Source of the DNA: CAZABP01 sp964483245
GTDB lineage: Bacteria; Planctomycetota; UBA1135; UBA2386
Direction: 5' to 3'
Assembly (NCBI GenBank): GCA_964483245.1
Contig: CAZABP010000020.1
Span: 1-64,000 of the forward strand
Length of the DNA stretch: 64,000 nt
Part shown: positions 38,722 to 47,985 of the stretch, in pieces
Layout: each line of letters begins with the position of its first letter
Position numbering within the stretch: the stretch's first letter is position 1
Position numbers and translations under genes: made by a program
The notes under the pieces: model-generated
The model's input: only the letters and a program-made list of their open reading frames with translations
The model's database searches: none
What the model was told of the DNA's origin: nothing

Positions 38722-40749
38722 TCAGCGCTGCGGCTTGCACCAGCGGTCCAGCCAGTCGAAGAACACGCGCTGCCACAGCACGCCGTTCTGCGGCGACAGC
38801 ACCCAGTGCCCCTCGCCAGGGAAGTACAGGAACCGCGACGGAATCCCCTGCACCTGCGCCGCCGTGAACGCCTGCAGCCCCTGCTCGAGCGGCACGCGGA
38901 AGTCACGCGCGCCGTGGATCACCAGCAGCGGCTTCTTCCAGTTGCCGACGAACTGGTGCGGCGAGAACTGGTCGTAACCGCGCTGGATGTCGGCGTCGCT
39001 CCAGTACGGCCCGCCGAGGTCCCAGTTCACGAAGAACAGCTCCTCGGTGCTCAGGTACATGCTCTCCAGGTTGAACACGCCGCAGTGCGCGACGAACGTG
39101 CAGAACCGGTCCGGCGCCGTGCCCATCAGGTAGTACGTCGTGTACCCACCGAAGCTCGCGCCGATCGCGGCCGTGCGGTCGCGGTCGATGAACGCCTCCT
39201 GCTGCATCACGTCGGTGGCCGTCAGCAGGTCGCGCATCGCCTGGCCGCCCCAATCGCGTGAGATGTCGTCGTTCCACTGCTGCCCGAAGCCGGGCAGCCC
39301 GCGCCGGTTGATCGCCAGCACGACGTAGCCGCGCGCCGCCATCAGGTGGAAGTTCCAGCGCGTCGAGAACCACTGCCCGACCATCGACTGCGGTCCACCC
39401 TGGCAGTAGGTCAACATCGGCCAGCGGCGCGAGGCGTCGAAGTCCGGTGGATAGACGACCCAGGCGTGGATCCGCTTGCCGTCGGTCGCCTCGAACCAGC
39501 GCTCCTCGACCTTCGGCAGCGCGAGCTTGCGGAAGGTGTCGCCGTTGCGGTCGGTCAGCGCGCGGGCGTCGCCGCCGCCGGAGGGGATCCGGACCACTTC
39601 GAACGGCCGCTCCGTCTGCTGCCGCAAGGCATAGACGAAGTCGCCGCCGGGGCCCGGGGCCGGTGCGTCGAAGTGCCAGCGCCCGCTCGTCAGCGCGCGC
39701 GGGCCGGTCTCGTCGAGGCCGACGAAATAGACCTGCTGCGTGCCGCGCGTCTCGGACGTGAAGTAGACGCCGCTCGAGTCCGGCGCCCAGGTGATTCCGT
39801 GCGCGCTCTGGTCGAAGCCCGCGGTCAGCTCGCGCTTCGCGCCGGTCTTGCGCTCGAGCACGAAGATCCGGTTGCGGTCCGACTCGAAGCCGGCCTTCGC
39901 CATGCTCAGGAACGCGACGAAGCGGCCGTCGGGGGAGTACTTCGGCTCGATCTCGTAGCCGGGCATCCCGTCGCTGAGGTTGCGTGTCGCGCCGTCGTGC
40001 AGCGTGACCGCGTACAGGTCGCTGTTGGTGCTCGACGCGGCGGCCGCGCCGGCGACCTTCTTCGCCGTGTAGCAGATCTCCTGCCCGTCGTGCGACCAGC
40101 CGATCTGCTCGCCCCCACCGAACGGGAGCAGCGGCGTGTCGAAGCGTTCGCCGGCCATCAGGTCGCGCGCTTCCCCGCCGGAGGCCGGGACGACGAACAG
40201 GTGACCGTACGTGCCGTCCTTCCAGGAGTCCCAGTGGCGGACCAACAGCTGGTCGAAGATCTGCGCGTCGGCCTTCGGCAGGTCCGGGTACAGCTCTTGG
40301 ACCGTCGGATCGAGCTTGACGCTCGCGGTGTACGAGAAGTGCTTCCCATCCGGCGACCAGGCGAGGTTGGACACCCCGCCCTCGTGCGTGTGGACAGTCC
40401 GCGCCTCACCGCCGCCGACGTCGAGCACGTGGATCGCCGGCGCGCCGGCGCGCGTCGACAGGAACGCGATCTGCTTGCCGTCCGGCGACCAGCAGCCGTT
40501 GAAGTTGCTGCCGCTCTGCGTGAGCTGGCGGTGCGCGCCGCGCTCGAGGTCGAGCAACCAGAGCTGCGCGGTCGACTTGTTGGCCGCGAGGTCGGTCGTG
40601 CGGACCGTGTACAGCAGGTGGCGACCGTCGGGGCTCGGCCGCGGATCGGCGACGCGCTCGAGCTGCTGCAGCAGCTCCGGGGTCAGCCGGTCCTGGGCCG
40701 CGAGCGCGGCGACGAGGAGCGGAACGAGCAGGAACGGATGCGGGCGCAT
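38722..40749 (-). CDS. S9-family prolyl oligopeptidase / acylaminoacyl peptidase
   Basis: 675 residues from ATG 40749 (MRPHPFLLVPLLVAALAAQ, a signal peptide). The N-terminal two thirds form a WD40-like (TolB/DPP) propeller with repeated SPDG signatures: PRPSPDGRHLLY, WSPDGKQIAFLS, WSPDGKHFSYTA, YSPDGRFVAFLS and WAPDSSGVYFTS. The C-terminal hydrolase has Ser532 in GASFGG, Asp616 in HGARDFRVP and His648 in GEGHWV. It belongs to the S9C-like exported oligopeptidases. It converges with the histidine kinase gene, 19 bases apart. Confidence 0.94.
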   Translation of the reverse strand: MRPHPFLLVPLLVAALAAQDRLTPELLQQLERVADPRPSPDGRHLLYTVRTTDLAANKSTAQLWLLDLERGAHRQLTQSGSNFNGCWSPDGKQIAFLSTRAGAPAIHVLDVGGGEARTVHTHEGGVSNLAWSPDGKHFSYTASVKLDPTVQELYPDLPKADAQIFDQLLVRHWDSWKDGTYGHLFVVPASGGEARDLMAGERFDTPLLPFGGGEQIGWSHDGQEICYTAKKVAGAAAASSTNSDLYAVTLHDGATRNLSDGMPGYEIEPKYSPDGRFVAFLSMAKAGFESDRNRIFVLERKTGAKRELTAGFDQSAHGITWAPDSSGVYFTSETRGTQQVYFVGLDETGPRALTSGRWHFDAPAPGPGGDFVYALRQQTERPFEVVRIPSGGGDARALTDRNGDTFRKLALPKVEERWFEATDGKRIHAWVVYPPDFDASRRWPMLTYCQGGPQSMVGQWFSTRWNFHLMAARGYVVLAINRRGLPGFGQQWNDDISRDWGGQAMRDLLTATDVMQQEAFIDRDRTAAIGASFGGYTTYYLMGTAPDRFCTFVAHCGVFNLESMYLSTEELFFVNWDLGGPYWSDADIQRGYDQFSPHQFVGNWKKPLLVIHGARDFRVPLEQGLQAFTAAQVQGIPSRFLYFPGEGHWVLSPQNGVLWQRVFFDWLDRWCKPQR

Positions 40750-40804
40750 GGAGGCATGGTAGGAACCGCGCGGCGCAGGAGAATCGGCGGCTGTGATCTG
40801 GGCC

Positions 40805-41695
40805 ATGGCGCGCATCGGGTTCCTCCTGCCGACCCTGTTCCTGTTGGCCGGCTGCACGCTGGGCGGAGCGGAGCCGGAGCGGTACCTGCTGCGGCTGCGG
40901 TTTGCTCCGGGGCAGAGGTTCGAGGAGGTGGTGACGGAGCGGCGAGAGTCGCGCGCGTTCGTCGTCAGTTGCACATGGTTCGCCAACATCCAAGCGACGT
41001 TGCAATACGACGTCCGGGTCGGCGCGATGCATGGCGACGTCGCCGAGGTCGAGGAGACCCTGACACGCGTCCGCTACTCGCCGGGTGCGCGGACGTCCCC
41101 GCGGGTGGTCGACACCGCCGACGCAGACTCCGACGTCTGGGCCTACCCGGAGTTCGCTGCGGCGGTCGGGCAGACGATTTCGCGCACGATCGACACGCGT
41201 GGGCACGTGCACGCCACCCAGGTTCCAGCCGCGCTGGCGACAGCCTTCATGCTGAACGTCGGTGATTACGAGGTGATCCGCGCGCCGCTCGACCTGCGGC
41301 TGCCGGAGCAGCCGATCGCCGTCGGGGATTCCTGGAACACGGCCTGGGAACTGCATTCGCAGTTCACGGAGCCGCATCGCATCCATGCGACGCACACGCT
41401 GCGCGCCGTGGAAAGGGGACTGGCCCGGATCGAGAGCGCGCTCCAGCTCGAGGCCGGTCGCGCGAGGAGCAACGCGCTTCCCCCGGTTCAAGTCGAAGAG
41501 AGCACTGCGCAGTACGTGTTGGACCTCGCAACCGGTCAGCTCATCGAGTGCTCGTTCCGCCTGACGCTGACCCGCGAGTCCGCGCCGGATGAGCTCACGC
41601 ATCGCTCGCGGACGGCCATCGTGAGGTCGTGTCGGCGGCTGCCGGCAACGACGGCCGTCCCATCGGCGCCGGGTGAAGGACCCGCACGCAAGTAG
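40805..41695 (+). CDS. DUF6263-like lipoprotein
   Basis: 296 residues from ATG 40805; a GTG four codons upstream is also in frame. The signal peptide ends with the canonical lipobox LLAGC. The protein shares order and motifs with the next gene: LLRLRFAPGQRFEEVVTER near the start, a GDSW segment (QPIAVGDSWNTAWEL) in the middle and a final beta block with VLDLATGQLIECSFRLTLT. These fit the DUF6263 pattern of exported proteins of unknown function. The two genes are 99 bases apart and are diverged tandem paralogues. Function unknown. Confidence 0.75.
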   Translation: MARIGFLLPTLFLLAGCTLGGAEPERYLLRLRFAPGQRFEEVVTERRESRAFVVSCTWFANIQATLQYDVRVGAMHGDVAEVEETLTRVRYSPGARTSPRVVDTADADSDVWAYPEFAAAVGQTISRTIDTRGHVHATQVPAALATAFMLNVGDYEVIRAPLDLRLPEQPIAVGDSWNTAWELHSQFTEPHRIHATHTLRAVERGLARIESALQLEAGRARSNALPPVQVEESTAQYVLDLATGQLIECSFRLTLTRESAPDELTHRSRTAIVRSCRRLPATTAVPSAPGEGPARK

Positions 41696-41794
41696 CGTTT
41701 CCATTCGCAGGCAGGCGCCGCAGGGCTGCAGCATCGGTGGGACGCGGCTACAACGCACGCCTGCTCGACGTTCCGCGACTCTGATGCTCCCCCG

Positions 41795-42715
41795 ATGAAC
41801 CCGAACATTCGTGCTCTGACGGTCTCGTCGCTGCTGCTCGCTGCCGCGCTGGCCACGCAGGAGCCCGCCGCGCAGCAGCCGGAGAAGCACCTGCTGCGCC
41901 TGCGGTTCATGCCGTACCAGACGCTCTATCAGGTCATCACGTCGGACGTGAAATCGTCCACTTCGATCGGCGGGAGGGACATGAGCATGGACATGCGGAT
42001 GACCATGGACGTCGAGGCACAGGTCGGCGAGCTGCGCGATGGGCTAGCCGAGGTCTCGCACAAGGTGACCCGGCTGCGGGTCAAGACCGACTCGGACGTC
42101 TTGAAAGTCGACTACGACAGCGCGGATCCGGACTCGGATCTCGGCATGCTCGGCGATCTCGCCGACATGCTCGATCGGCCGATGCGGGCCAACATCGACG
42201 CTCGTGGACGCATGCACGCCCTGGAGCTGCCGGAGGCTGTGGGAGGACAGCTCTCGCGGATGTTCGGTCAGCGCGGCATGAGCAGCCTGTTCGATCAGTT
42301 CCACACGATGCTGCCGGAGGACCCGGTCGCCGTCGGTGAGACCTGGGAGGAGGACACGAAGCTGTCCATGCCGCAGCTCGGCGAGATGCGGACGAAGGTG
42401 ACGCACAAGCTCGTCAAGCTCGAGGACAGCAAGGCCTACATCGAGCAGGCTATGCAGGTCCAGATCGACATGGACGACATGCCGCTGCTCGGCGGGATGA
42501 AGTTTGCGACCGACGCGTGCAATGGCAGCCTTGTCGTGGACCTCGCGACGGGTCAGATCGTCGAGTGCACGATGTCGATGACGATGCACACCGAGCCCGG
42601 CGAGGATGCACCGATGCCGATGAAGATGCAGATGAAAACCACGACGTCGATGAAGAGCGTGCCACCGCCCGAGCCGAAGAAGCTCACGCCGACGAAGGAG
42701 GGGAAGGACAAGTAG
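41795..42715 (+). CDS. DUF6263-like exported protein (paralogue)
   Basis: 306 residues. It has a signal peptide (ALTVSSLLLAAALATQ) without a lipobox, unlike the paralogue upstream. Shared motifs: LLRLRFMPYQTLYQVITSD, VAVGETWEEDTKL, and GSLVVDLATGQIVECTMSMTM. It is unusually rich in Met and Asp in the first third (MSMDMRMTMDVEA) and the C-terminus (MPMKMQMKTTTSMK). Because Met-rich strings can bind copper, a metal link is possible but not supported by anything else here. Function unknown. Confidence 0.75.
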   Translation: MNPNIRALTVSSLLLAAALATQEPAAQQPEKHLLRLRFMPYQTLYQVITSDVKSSTSIGGRDMSMDMRMTMDVEAQVGELRDGLAEVSHKVTRLRVKTDSDVLKVDYDSADPDSDLGMLGDLADMLDRPMRANIDARGRMHALELPEAVGGQLSRMFGQRGMSSLFDQFHTMLPEDPVAVGETWEEDTKLSMPQLGEMRTKVTHKLVKLEDSKAYIEQAMQVQIDMDDMPLLGGMKFATDACNGSLVVDLATGQIVECTMSMTMHTEPGEDAPMPMKMQMKTTTSMKSVPPPEPKKLTPTKEGKDK

Positions 42716-42746
42716 CAGTCCTTCAGTTCACCTGGCCGGCCGCTCC

Positions 42747-44291
42747 CTACCAGACCTGCGCCGCCAACACGGCGAGCCGCGCCTTCGCCACACAAGCCCG
42801 CTGCACCTCCGACGGCGCCATCATCTCGGCCGCCGCGGCCGCGTCCTCCGGCCGCCCGCACGCCAGCGCCAGCTCGAACGACGCACGCAGGACCGCTTCG
42901 CGCACGCGCGGATCCCGCAGCGGATCGAAATCGACGCGTGCAGCGATGAAGTCGTGCAGCTCGCGGTCGACGCGCCACAGCTCGAACCGCGTGTGCCCGT
43001 GCGTGACCTCGCGCCCGGGCCGCTTGGCGTAGCTCGCGAACGCTTCGACTCCCTGGCCGAAGTACTCCGCTTCGTTGCTGGCCGCGTAGTAGTCGAGGCA
43101 GCGCCCGTCGGCGACGGCGCGCTCGTACATCTCCCGGATCCGCCGCCGGTCGGAACTCGGGAACGAAAACAGGTGCACCTGGTGCGCGATCTCGTGGGCC
43201 AGCGTGTCGAACCCGGCGAGCCGCGCTTCGTCGAGCGCTTCGATACCGGTCGCGGCCCTGAGCCCGCCGATCCCACGCACGTCGTCCCAGACGCGCCCGT
43301 CGAACGTGCGCTTGCCGCGCAGCGACGCACGCGCGACGGCATCGGTCGTGCGCTCGAGCTCGACCATCAGGTCGTGCCGCGCACCGATCGCGACCAGACG
43401 GGGCAGATGCTTGCCGAACATCCCGAGCGCGCGCGCGGCGACCCGCTTCTGCGCGGGGGTCAGGTCGCGCCACTGCGGCAGAAACTCGGCGACCGGCAGA
43501 TCGCCGACGTCCGGCACCGGCAGCACCGCGGCGAGCCGGTCGAACTGCACCGAGGCAGCCGCGAGGGCCGCCTCGGCGCGCGCCTCGGCGACGTATTCGC
43601 CGACCAGCCTCCGCGCGATCGGATGCTCCGGGTCGACTTTCAACACCGAAGCCAGCAGCGCGAGCGCGTCGTTGCGCCGGCCGGCGCGCGCGGCGAGCAC
43701 GGCCGCTTCGAGGTCACGCGGCAGCGGGAGCTTCGCGCGCGGCGGCAGCAGGCCGGACCCCAGGCGCAGGTTCGCTTCGAGATGCCGCGGCTCCTGATCG
43801 ACGACGCGGCGGTACAGCTCGGCGGCGCGGTCGACCTTCTGCAGCCGGAACAGCGCCGACGCGTGGGCCGCCAGCAGGTCGGTCTCCGGGGCACGGGTCC
43901 CGTCGAGCGCGATCCCGGCGCGCAGCTCCGCTTCGAGGAACTGGCGCAGCCGCAGCAGGCACTGCACCTCGAGCGCGATCGCGAGCTGGTCGGTCGCGTC
44001 GAGCCGCTGCAAGGCCTGCGCGTACGCGAGCCCGGACGGCGCGGCGCCGAGCATCAGGTGCGAGCGGCCCAGCCCCAGCCAACAGTCACGGTCCTCGTCC
44101 CGTTGCGCTGCCGCGGCGCGGAACGCTGCCAGCGCACCAACCGGATCTTCGAGGTCGAGCCGCTGCTGCCCGTCGGTGAGCAGCCGCGCGTGCGCCGCGA
44201 GGCCCTCGGCCAGCGGCGCCTGGGCCGGCGCGGGCCCGGCCAACGTGGCCGCGAGGGCAGCCGTCAGCGCAGCGGCGAGGAACGGACGCAC
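42747..44291 (-). CDS. TPR protein with C-terminal zinc metalloprotease-like (ATLF-type) domain
   Basis: 514 residues with an N-terminal signal peptide (FLAAALTAALAATLAGPAPAQ). Residues 30-230 form tetratricopeptide-like helices (DPVGALAAFRAAAAQRDEDRDCWLGLGRSHLMLG, LFRLQKVDRAAELYRRVVDQEPRHLEANLRLG). The C-terminal half carries HEIAHQ at residues 366-371, a zinc-protease HExxH motif. After it comes YYAASNEAEYFGQGVEAFASY, where a Glu (E407 or E409) could be the third zinc ligand. This pattern resembles the anthrax lethal-factor-like fold. Probably an exported peptidase or a peptidase-derived binding protein. Substrate unknown. Confidence 0.78.
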   Translation of the reverse strand: MRPFLAAALTAALAATLAGPAPAQAPLAEGLAAHARLLTDGQQRLDLEDPVGALAAFRAAAAQRDEDRDCWLGLGRSHLMLGAAPSGLAYAQALQRLDATDQLAIALEVQCLLRLRQFLEAELRAGIALDGTRAPETDLLAAHASALFRLQKVDRAAELYRRVVDQEPRHLEANLRLGSGLLPPRAKLPLPRDLEAAVLAARAGRRNDALALLASVLKVDPEHPIARRLVGEYVAEARAEAALAAASVQFDRLAAVLPVPDVGDLPVAEFLPQWRDLTPAQKRVAARALGMFGKHLPRLVAIGARHDLMVELERTTDAVARASLRGKRTFDGRVWDDVRGIGGLRAATGIEALDEARLAGFDTLAHEIAHQVHLFSFPSSDRRRIREMYERAVADGRCLDYYAASNEAEYFGQGVEAFASYAKRPGREVTHGHTRFELWRVDRELHDFIAARVDFDPLRDPRVREAVLRASFELALACGRPEDAAAAAEMMAPSEVQRACVAKARLAVLAAQVW

Positions 44292-44379
44292 AACGCCATG
44301 TCGGAAAACGCAGCAGCGCCGGTTGACCGGCGCCGCCAGCGTCCGTTCCCACCGCGGCTGCGGCGCGGCGCGCGTCCGG

Positions 44380-45477
44380 CTACTGGGCCGTCGTGCTCAG
44401 GACGTGCAGCTTGCCGACGTCGATGACGCGGACCGAGTCCGGCTCCGGCCGGCTCAACACGCCGGTGATCCCGATCTCGCAGCCGATGAAGCGCGCGAGG
44501 TCGTAGCGCCCGCTGCGGCAGTCGACGTACAGCAGCAGCTTGCCCCCCTTCTCGATCCGGAACTCGCTGACCTGGCCGTGACCCGGGCGCCGTTGCAACC
44601 AGCCAGTTGCGTCGAAGCTCAACCGGTCCGGCACGTGCGGCTGGCCGACGTCGGCCGCGGTCGGATCGCGCGCCGGTTCGGTCGCGATCAGCTTGGCCGC
44701 GTCGAGCGCGAGCTGCTGCATCCGCAGCTTGCCCTGCAGCGCCGTCGCGCGCTCGCTGGCAGTGGTCTCCGGCTGGATCTCCGGGATCATCGCGTCCAGG
44801 TCGGTGCGGATCGGTGCGAGGTCCTGCTCGGCGGTCGGACGCTGCGACTCGGCGAGCAGGCGCCGCTCGATCTCGTCGAGCTTCGCCTCGACGGCCGCGA
44901 GGGCGGCGGCGGCGGCGACCTTCTGTTCGCGCGAGGCGACTGCCTCGCGCCATTCACGCTCGCGCGTCTGCGCCAGCGCCGCGGCGCTGGCGGTCAGCGT
45001 CTCGTTCGGCGTGTCGAACAGGTCCAGCTCGGCGACCGGCAGGTAGCACGGCACCGACGTGCAGCGCACCTTGATCCAGTCCCCCTCGTCGGCGAGCCAG
45101 GCGAGCGCGGAGTCCAGCTCGAGTGTCTTCACCGGAGCCTCGCCGGTCTGCGGCCGGTAGCGGAACGCCACGTTGGGGCGCTTGGTCTTCAGGATTCCGG
45201 CATCCGGCGGCGTCACGAAGTCCTTGTGGACGTAACCGGTGACGCCGCTCGGCAACTCGACGACCCGGAACTGCCCCTGCTCACCCTCCGCGGCGCCGAC
45301 TGCCACGACCTGCCCTTCGACCAGGCGGTCGGCGAACAGCGGGGAACGAGACGATGCGAAGCAGCGCAGGTTCGTTTCGGCGACCTTGATCCGGGCGAGC
45401 ACGACCGGCGTCGCCTCCTGCGCAGGCACGGTGCCCAGCACGGCGGGCAGCAGCACGCCGGCGATCAGCAATCTCAT
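44380..45477 (-). CDS. Exported SH3-like domain protein
   Basis: 365 residues from ATG 45477, which has a strong GGGAGG ribosome site 6 bases upstream. Signal peptide MRLLIAGVLLPAVLGTVPAQ. Two SH3-like segments lie in the first 150 residues (VAETNLRCFASSRSPLFADRLVEGQVVAVGAAEG ... GVTGYVHKDFV and LAWLADEGDWIKVRC). A Glu/Ala-rich helical region follows (EREWREAVASREQKVAAAAALAAVEAKLDEIERRLL). A C-terminal beta domain (WLQRRPGHGQVSEFRIEKGGKLLLYVDCRSGRYDLARFIGCEIGI) completes it. Possibly an envelope scaffold or peptidoglycan-binding protein; role unknown. Confidence 0.78.
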   Translation of the reverse strand: MRLLIAGVLLPAVLGTVPAQEATPVVLARIKVAETNLRCFASSRSPLFADRLVEGQVVAVGAAEGEQGQFRVVELPSGVTGYVHKDFVTPPDAGILKTKRPNVAFRYRPQTGEAPVKTLELDSALAWLADEGDWIKVRCTSVPCYLPVAELDLFDTPNETLTASAAALAQTREREWREAVASREQKVAAAAALAAVEAKLDEIERRLLAESQRPTAEQDLAPIRTDLDAMIPEIQPETTASERATALQGKLRMQQLALDAAKLIATEPARDPTAADVGQPHVPDRLSFDATGWLQRRPGHGQVSEFRIEKGGKLLLYVDCRSGRYDLARFIGCEIGITGVLSRPEPDSVRVIDVGKLHVLSTTAQ

Positions 45478-45587
45478 GATGTCCTCCCTAACGTTGACCA
45501 TGCCGATGCCAGCGGCGCATCGACGGGCCGGAGCATAGCGAGCAGGCCGGCGGCGGCCATGGCGAGTTGCGGCTAAGCTCCTCCGCC

Positions 45588-46034
45588 ATGCGGATCCTCG
45601 CCGCGCTGACCCTGCTGCTCGGGACCTCCTGCACGTACTTCGCCGGCGACGACCGGGTGTTGGTCACCAGCACGCCTCCCGGCGCCGAGATCCTGCTGGA
45701 TGGCCAGCCGACCGGGCGCACGACGCCGAGCATGCTGGAACTCGGCGGGATGATGGGCGGCGACCACCTGATCACGGTCGTCAAGCCGGGGTTCGATCCG
45801 GAGTCGCGCCGCGTGTTCCACTACACGCACACGCAGACCTCGCAGTGGATCGAAGGGGCGACCGCGCCGGAGATCTGGAACTTCCCGTTCTGGTGGACCA
45901 CCGGGGACTTCATCCTGCCGTTCGCGGTGAAGTGGACCTACGTCCCGCACGAGCTGCACCTGAAGCTCTACCGCGAGGGGGAAGGGCCGGTCTCGACCGG
46001 CAGCTCGGGGACCGGCGACAAGACGGACAGCTGA
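45588..46034 (+). CDS. PEGA-domain envelope protein
   Basis: 148 residues from ATG 45588. A short signal sequence (ILAALTLLLGTSC) may end at a lipidated Cys, although the lipobox is poor. A PEGA domain occupies residues 25-80: VLVTSTPPGAEILLDGQPTGRTTPSMLELGG ... HLITVVKPGFDPE. The rest is rich in Trp and Phe (WNFPFWWTTGDFILPF), perhaps a membrane-contacting segment. The GmhB-type gene starts 8 bases after its stop, so the two may be co-transcribed. Confidence 0.78.
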   Translation: MRILAALTLLLGTSCTYFAGDDRVLVTSTPPGAEILLDGQPTGRTTPSMLELGGMMGGDHLITVVKPGFDPESRRVFHYTHTQTSQWIEGATAPEIWNFPFWWTTGDFILPFAVKWTYVPHELHLKLYREGEGPVSTGSSGTGDKTDS

Positions 46035-46042
46035 GCCGTCGC

Positions 46043-46921
46043 GTGGCTAATGACGCCACGGCGCTGCAGCCGGCGGTCTTCCTCGACCGCGACGGGACGC
46101 TGAACCGTGAGCGGGACTTCCTGCGCGGTCCTGACGAGCTCGAGGTCCTCCCCGGGGTCCGGGACGCGCTGCGCCGGCTGCACGAGGCGGGGTTCCTGTT
46201 GGTCGTGTTGACCAACCAGTCGGGGATCGCGCGTGGGTATCTCGATGAGGCGATGTTGGCGCGGATCCACGAGCGGCTCGCCGCCGAGCTCGGTGGGGTG
46301 ATCGTCGGGTTCCTGCACTGCCCGCACCTGCCGGATGCGGCCGGGCCGTATGGCGGGGAGTGCGGGTGCCGCAAGCCGAAGGACGGGCTCCTGCGTGATG
46401 CGCTCGCGCTGTGGCCGATCGACCGCGCGCGCTCGTTCGTGGTCGGCGACTCGGCGCGGGATCTGGCCTACGCGCCGGACATGGCGCGCGTGCTGGTGCA
46501 GAGTGGCAAGCCGCTCGATGACGCGGCGCGCGCGCAGGCGACAGTCGTGGTGGCGGATCTGGCGGCGGCGGCGGAGTGGATACTCGAGTTCGGGCGCCGG
46601 GAGACCGGGTTGCGCGGACCGCTGCGCGAACTGCTCGAAGCGCTCGTTGCCGCTGGCGAAACGTACCGCGCTGATCAGGTGCGCGATGCGCTGAGCGGAA
46701 CACCGCAAGAACTTGCGCGGTTCCTGACTTCGAACGAGCTGTGGGGCGGCGCGGGCTCGATCGCAGACCAATCCGGGATCCCGGGCGACCGGCGATCGCG
46801 ACGACCGATCGAGGCTGCGCTCATCGCACTCGGTGACGCGCAACTCCGGGCCGCGATCGTGAACGTGAGGACAGGCATGTGGGTCGAGGCCTTCAAGGCA
46901 TGGCGCGAGCAGGGAATCTGA
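46043..46921 (+). CDS. GmhB-type HAD phosphatase with unknown C-terminal domain
   Basis: 292 residues from GTG 46043. Residues 1-180 are a complete HAD-IIIA phosphatase: DRDGT (motif I), TNQSG (motif II), zinc loop CPHLP ... CGCRKP and GDSARD (motif IV). This resembles D-glycero-D-manno-heptose 1,7-bisphosphate 7-phosphatase, which acts in heptose synthesis for surface polysaccharide. Residues 185-292 form a second unit (LRELLEALVAAGETYRADQV ... FLTSNELWGGAGSIADQSG ... GDAQLRAAIVNVRTGMWVEAFKAWREQGI) of a kind seen as stand-alone small proteins. The fusion is continuous in one frame. A piece of the phosphatase part recurs at 49611. Confidence 0.87.
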   Translation: MANDATALQPAVFLDRDGTLNRERDFLRGPDELEVLPGVRDALRRLHEAGFLLVVLTNQSGIARGYLDEAMLARIHERLAAELGGVIVGFLHCPHLPDAAGPYGGECGCRKPKDGLLRDALALWPIDRARSFVVGDSARDLAYAPDMARVLVQSGKPLDDAARAQATVVVADLAAAAEWILEFGRRETGLRGPLRELLEALVAAGETYRADQVRDALSGTPQELARFLTSNELWGGAGSIADQSGIPGDRRSRRPIEAALIALGDAQLRAAIVNVRTGMWVEAFKAWREQGI

Positions 46922-47072
46922 TCGCGTTGCGGCAGCAGCAGACGGGTGGAAGGCGAGCCGCACGGTTGTCGAAATGGGCACGGCCGTCGATCATCAACCT
47001 GGTCTGCTCACGATCCGGGATCTGCTGGTCGGTAACTTCGCAAGGCGGCAATGCGCAGCGAGCGCCGAACCT

Positions 47073-47279
47073 GTGAGCAAGGCTGAACCGCACCGCAACA
47101 GTCCCGATCGACAGGACGAGTACGACTTCGCTGGCGGCGGGCGGGTCAAGTACGCACGCCGATTCGACGAGGGTGGCAATGTGATCCTGCTCGACGCTGA
47201 CGTCGCGCGTCACTTCGCCGACTCCCGCTCCGTGAACGAGGCGCTGCGCTCGCTCGTGCGCGAGCAGGACAAGCGATGA
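47073..47279 (+). CDS. Small antitoxin-like protein
   Basis: 68 residues from GTG 47073. The core EYDFAGGGRVKYARRFDEGGNVILLDADVARHFADSRSVNEALRSLVRE matches a widespread small-protein pattern (F-x-GG-x-R-x-KY...GxNVxxLDxDVAxxFxDSxxVNEALR). It often occurs as an antitoxin-like partner beside a short toxin. No toxin gene was seen on either side. The 151 bases upstream and 214 bases downstream hold no gene that can be supported. Function inferred by pattern only. Confidence 0.62.
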   Translation: MSKAEPHRNSPDRQDEYDFAGGGRVKYARRFDEGGNVILLDADVARHFADSRSVNEALRSLVREQDKR

Positions 47280-47493
47280 GGGACGTAGCGCGGTCGGATC
47301 CGGCGACACACCCGGTCATCGTGTGCGTCCCGCTGCTCGCACGTATCGAGCACGGCGGTGGTCTGCCCCGTGTTCCGCCGGTGGGAGGGCACCCCCTGCG
47401 GTGACAGGGGATCGGGTGCAGCATGAAGTACCCATGTGCGTGGAAGTCAGGGTGCGCAGCACAGTTCGAGCGCATGCCCGAGCGGAGCCGGCC

Positions 47494-47901
47494 GTGAGCG
47501 AGCTGCGCTTCACCTGCCCTTGCTGCGGATACCGGACACTCTCGGAACCGCCCGGCTCGCATGCGACCTGCAGCGTGTGCTTCTGGGAGGACGACCCGGT
47601 GCAGCTACTCGATCCGAGCTTCCAGGGTGGAGCGAACCGACCGTCCCTCATGGAATGCCAGGCGAACTACCAGCGCATCGGCGCATCCGAAGAGCGCTTC
47701 GTGGGCAGCGTCCGTGCTCCAACAGTCGCTGAGACTCGCGATCCCGAATGGCGGCCAGCGCAGAAATCGGATCTGCGTTGGTCCCGGGCGCCGCGCGATC
47801 TTTCTGCGGCGGAGTACACGCGGATCGAGAATTGGTACTACTGGAGACGAGAGTCCAACGAGAGGTTCGGGGAGAACGGCGAGATCATCACCGACGCCTG
47901 A
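47494..47901 (+). CDS. CPCC-type cysteine-rich protein
   Basis: 135 residues from GTG 47494. The N-terminus FTCPCCGYRTLSEPPGSHATCSVCFWEDD is the CPCC domain, with CPCC and CSVC likely binding zinc; it is followed by NRPSLMECQANYQRIGASEERF. The CPCC family is small and uncharacterised and appears often among immunity-type accessory genes in polymorphic-toxin loci. It lies in a run of small unrelated genes, all on the + strand, consistent with an accessory cluster. Confidence 0.8.
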   Translation: MSELRFTCPCCGYRTLSEPPGSHATCSVCFWEDDPVQLLDPSFQGGANRPSLMECQANYQRIGASEERFVGSVRAPTVAETRDPEWRPAQKSDLRWSRAPRDLSAAEYTRIENWYYWRRESNERFGENGEIITDA

Positions 47902-47985
47902 GGCCGAGTGCCCGGTCAGGTGGTGCGTGTCGCGCATCTGCTGATCGGACAACGCGTTGGCCGGAGCAGCGAGAATCCCACAGCG

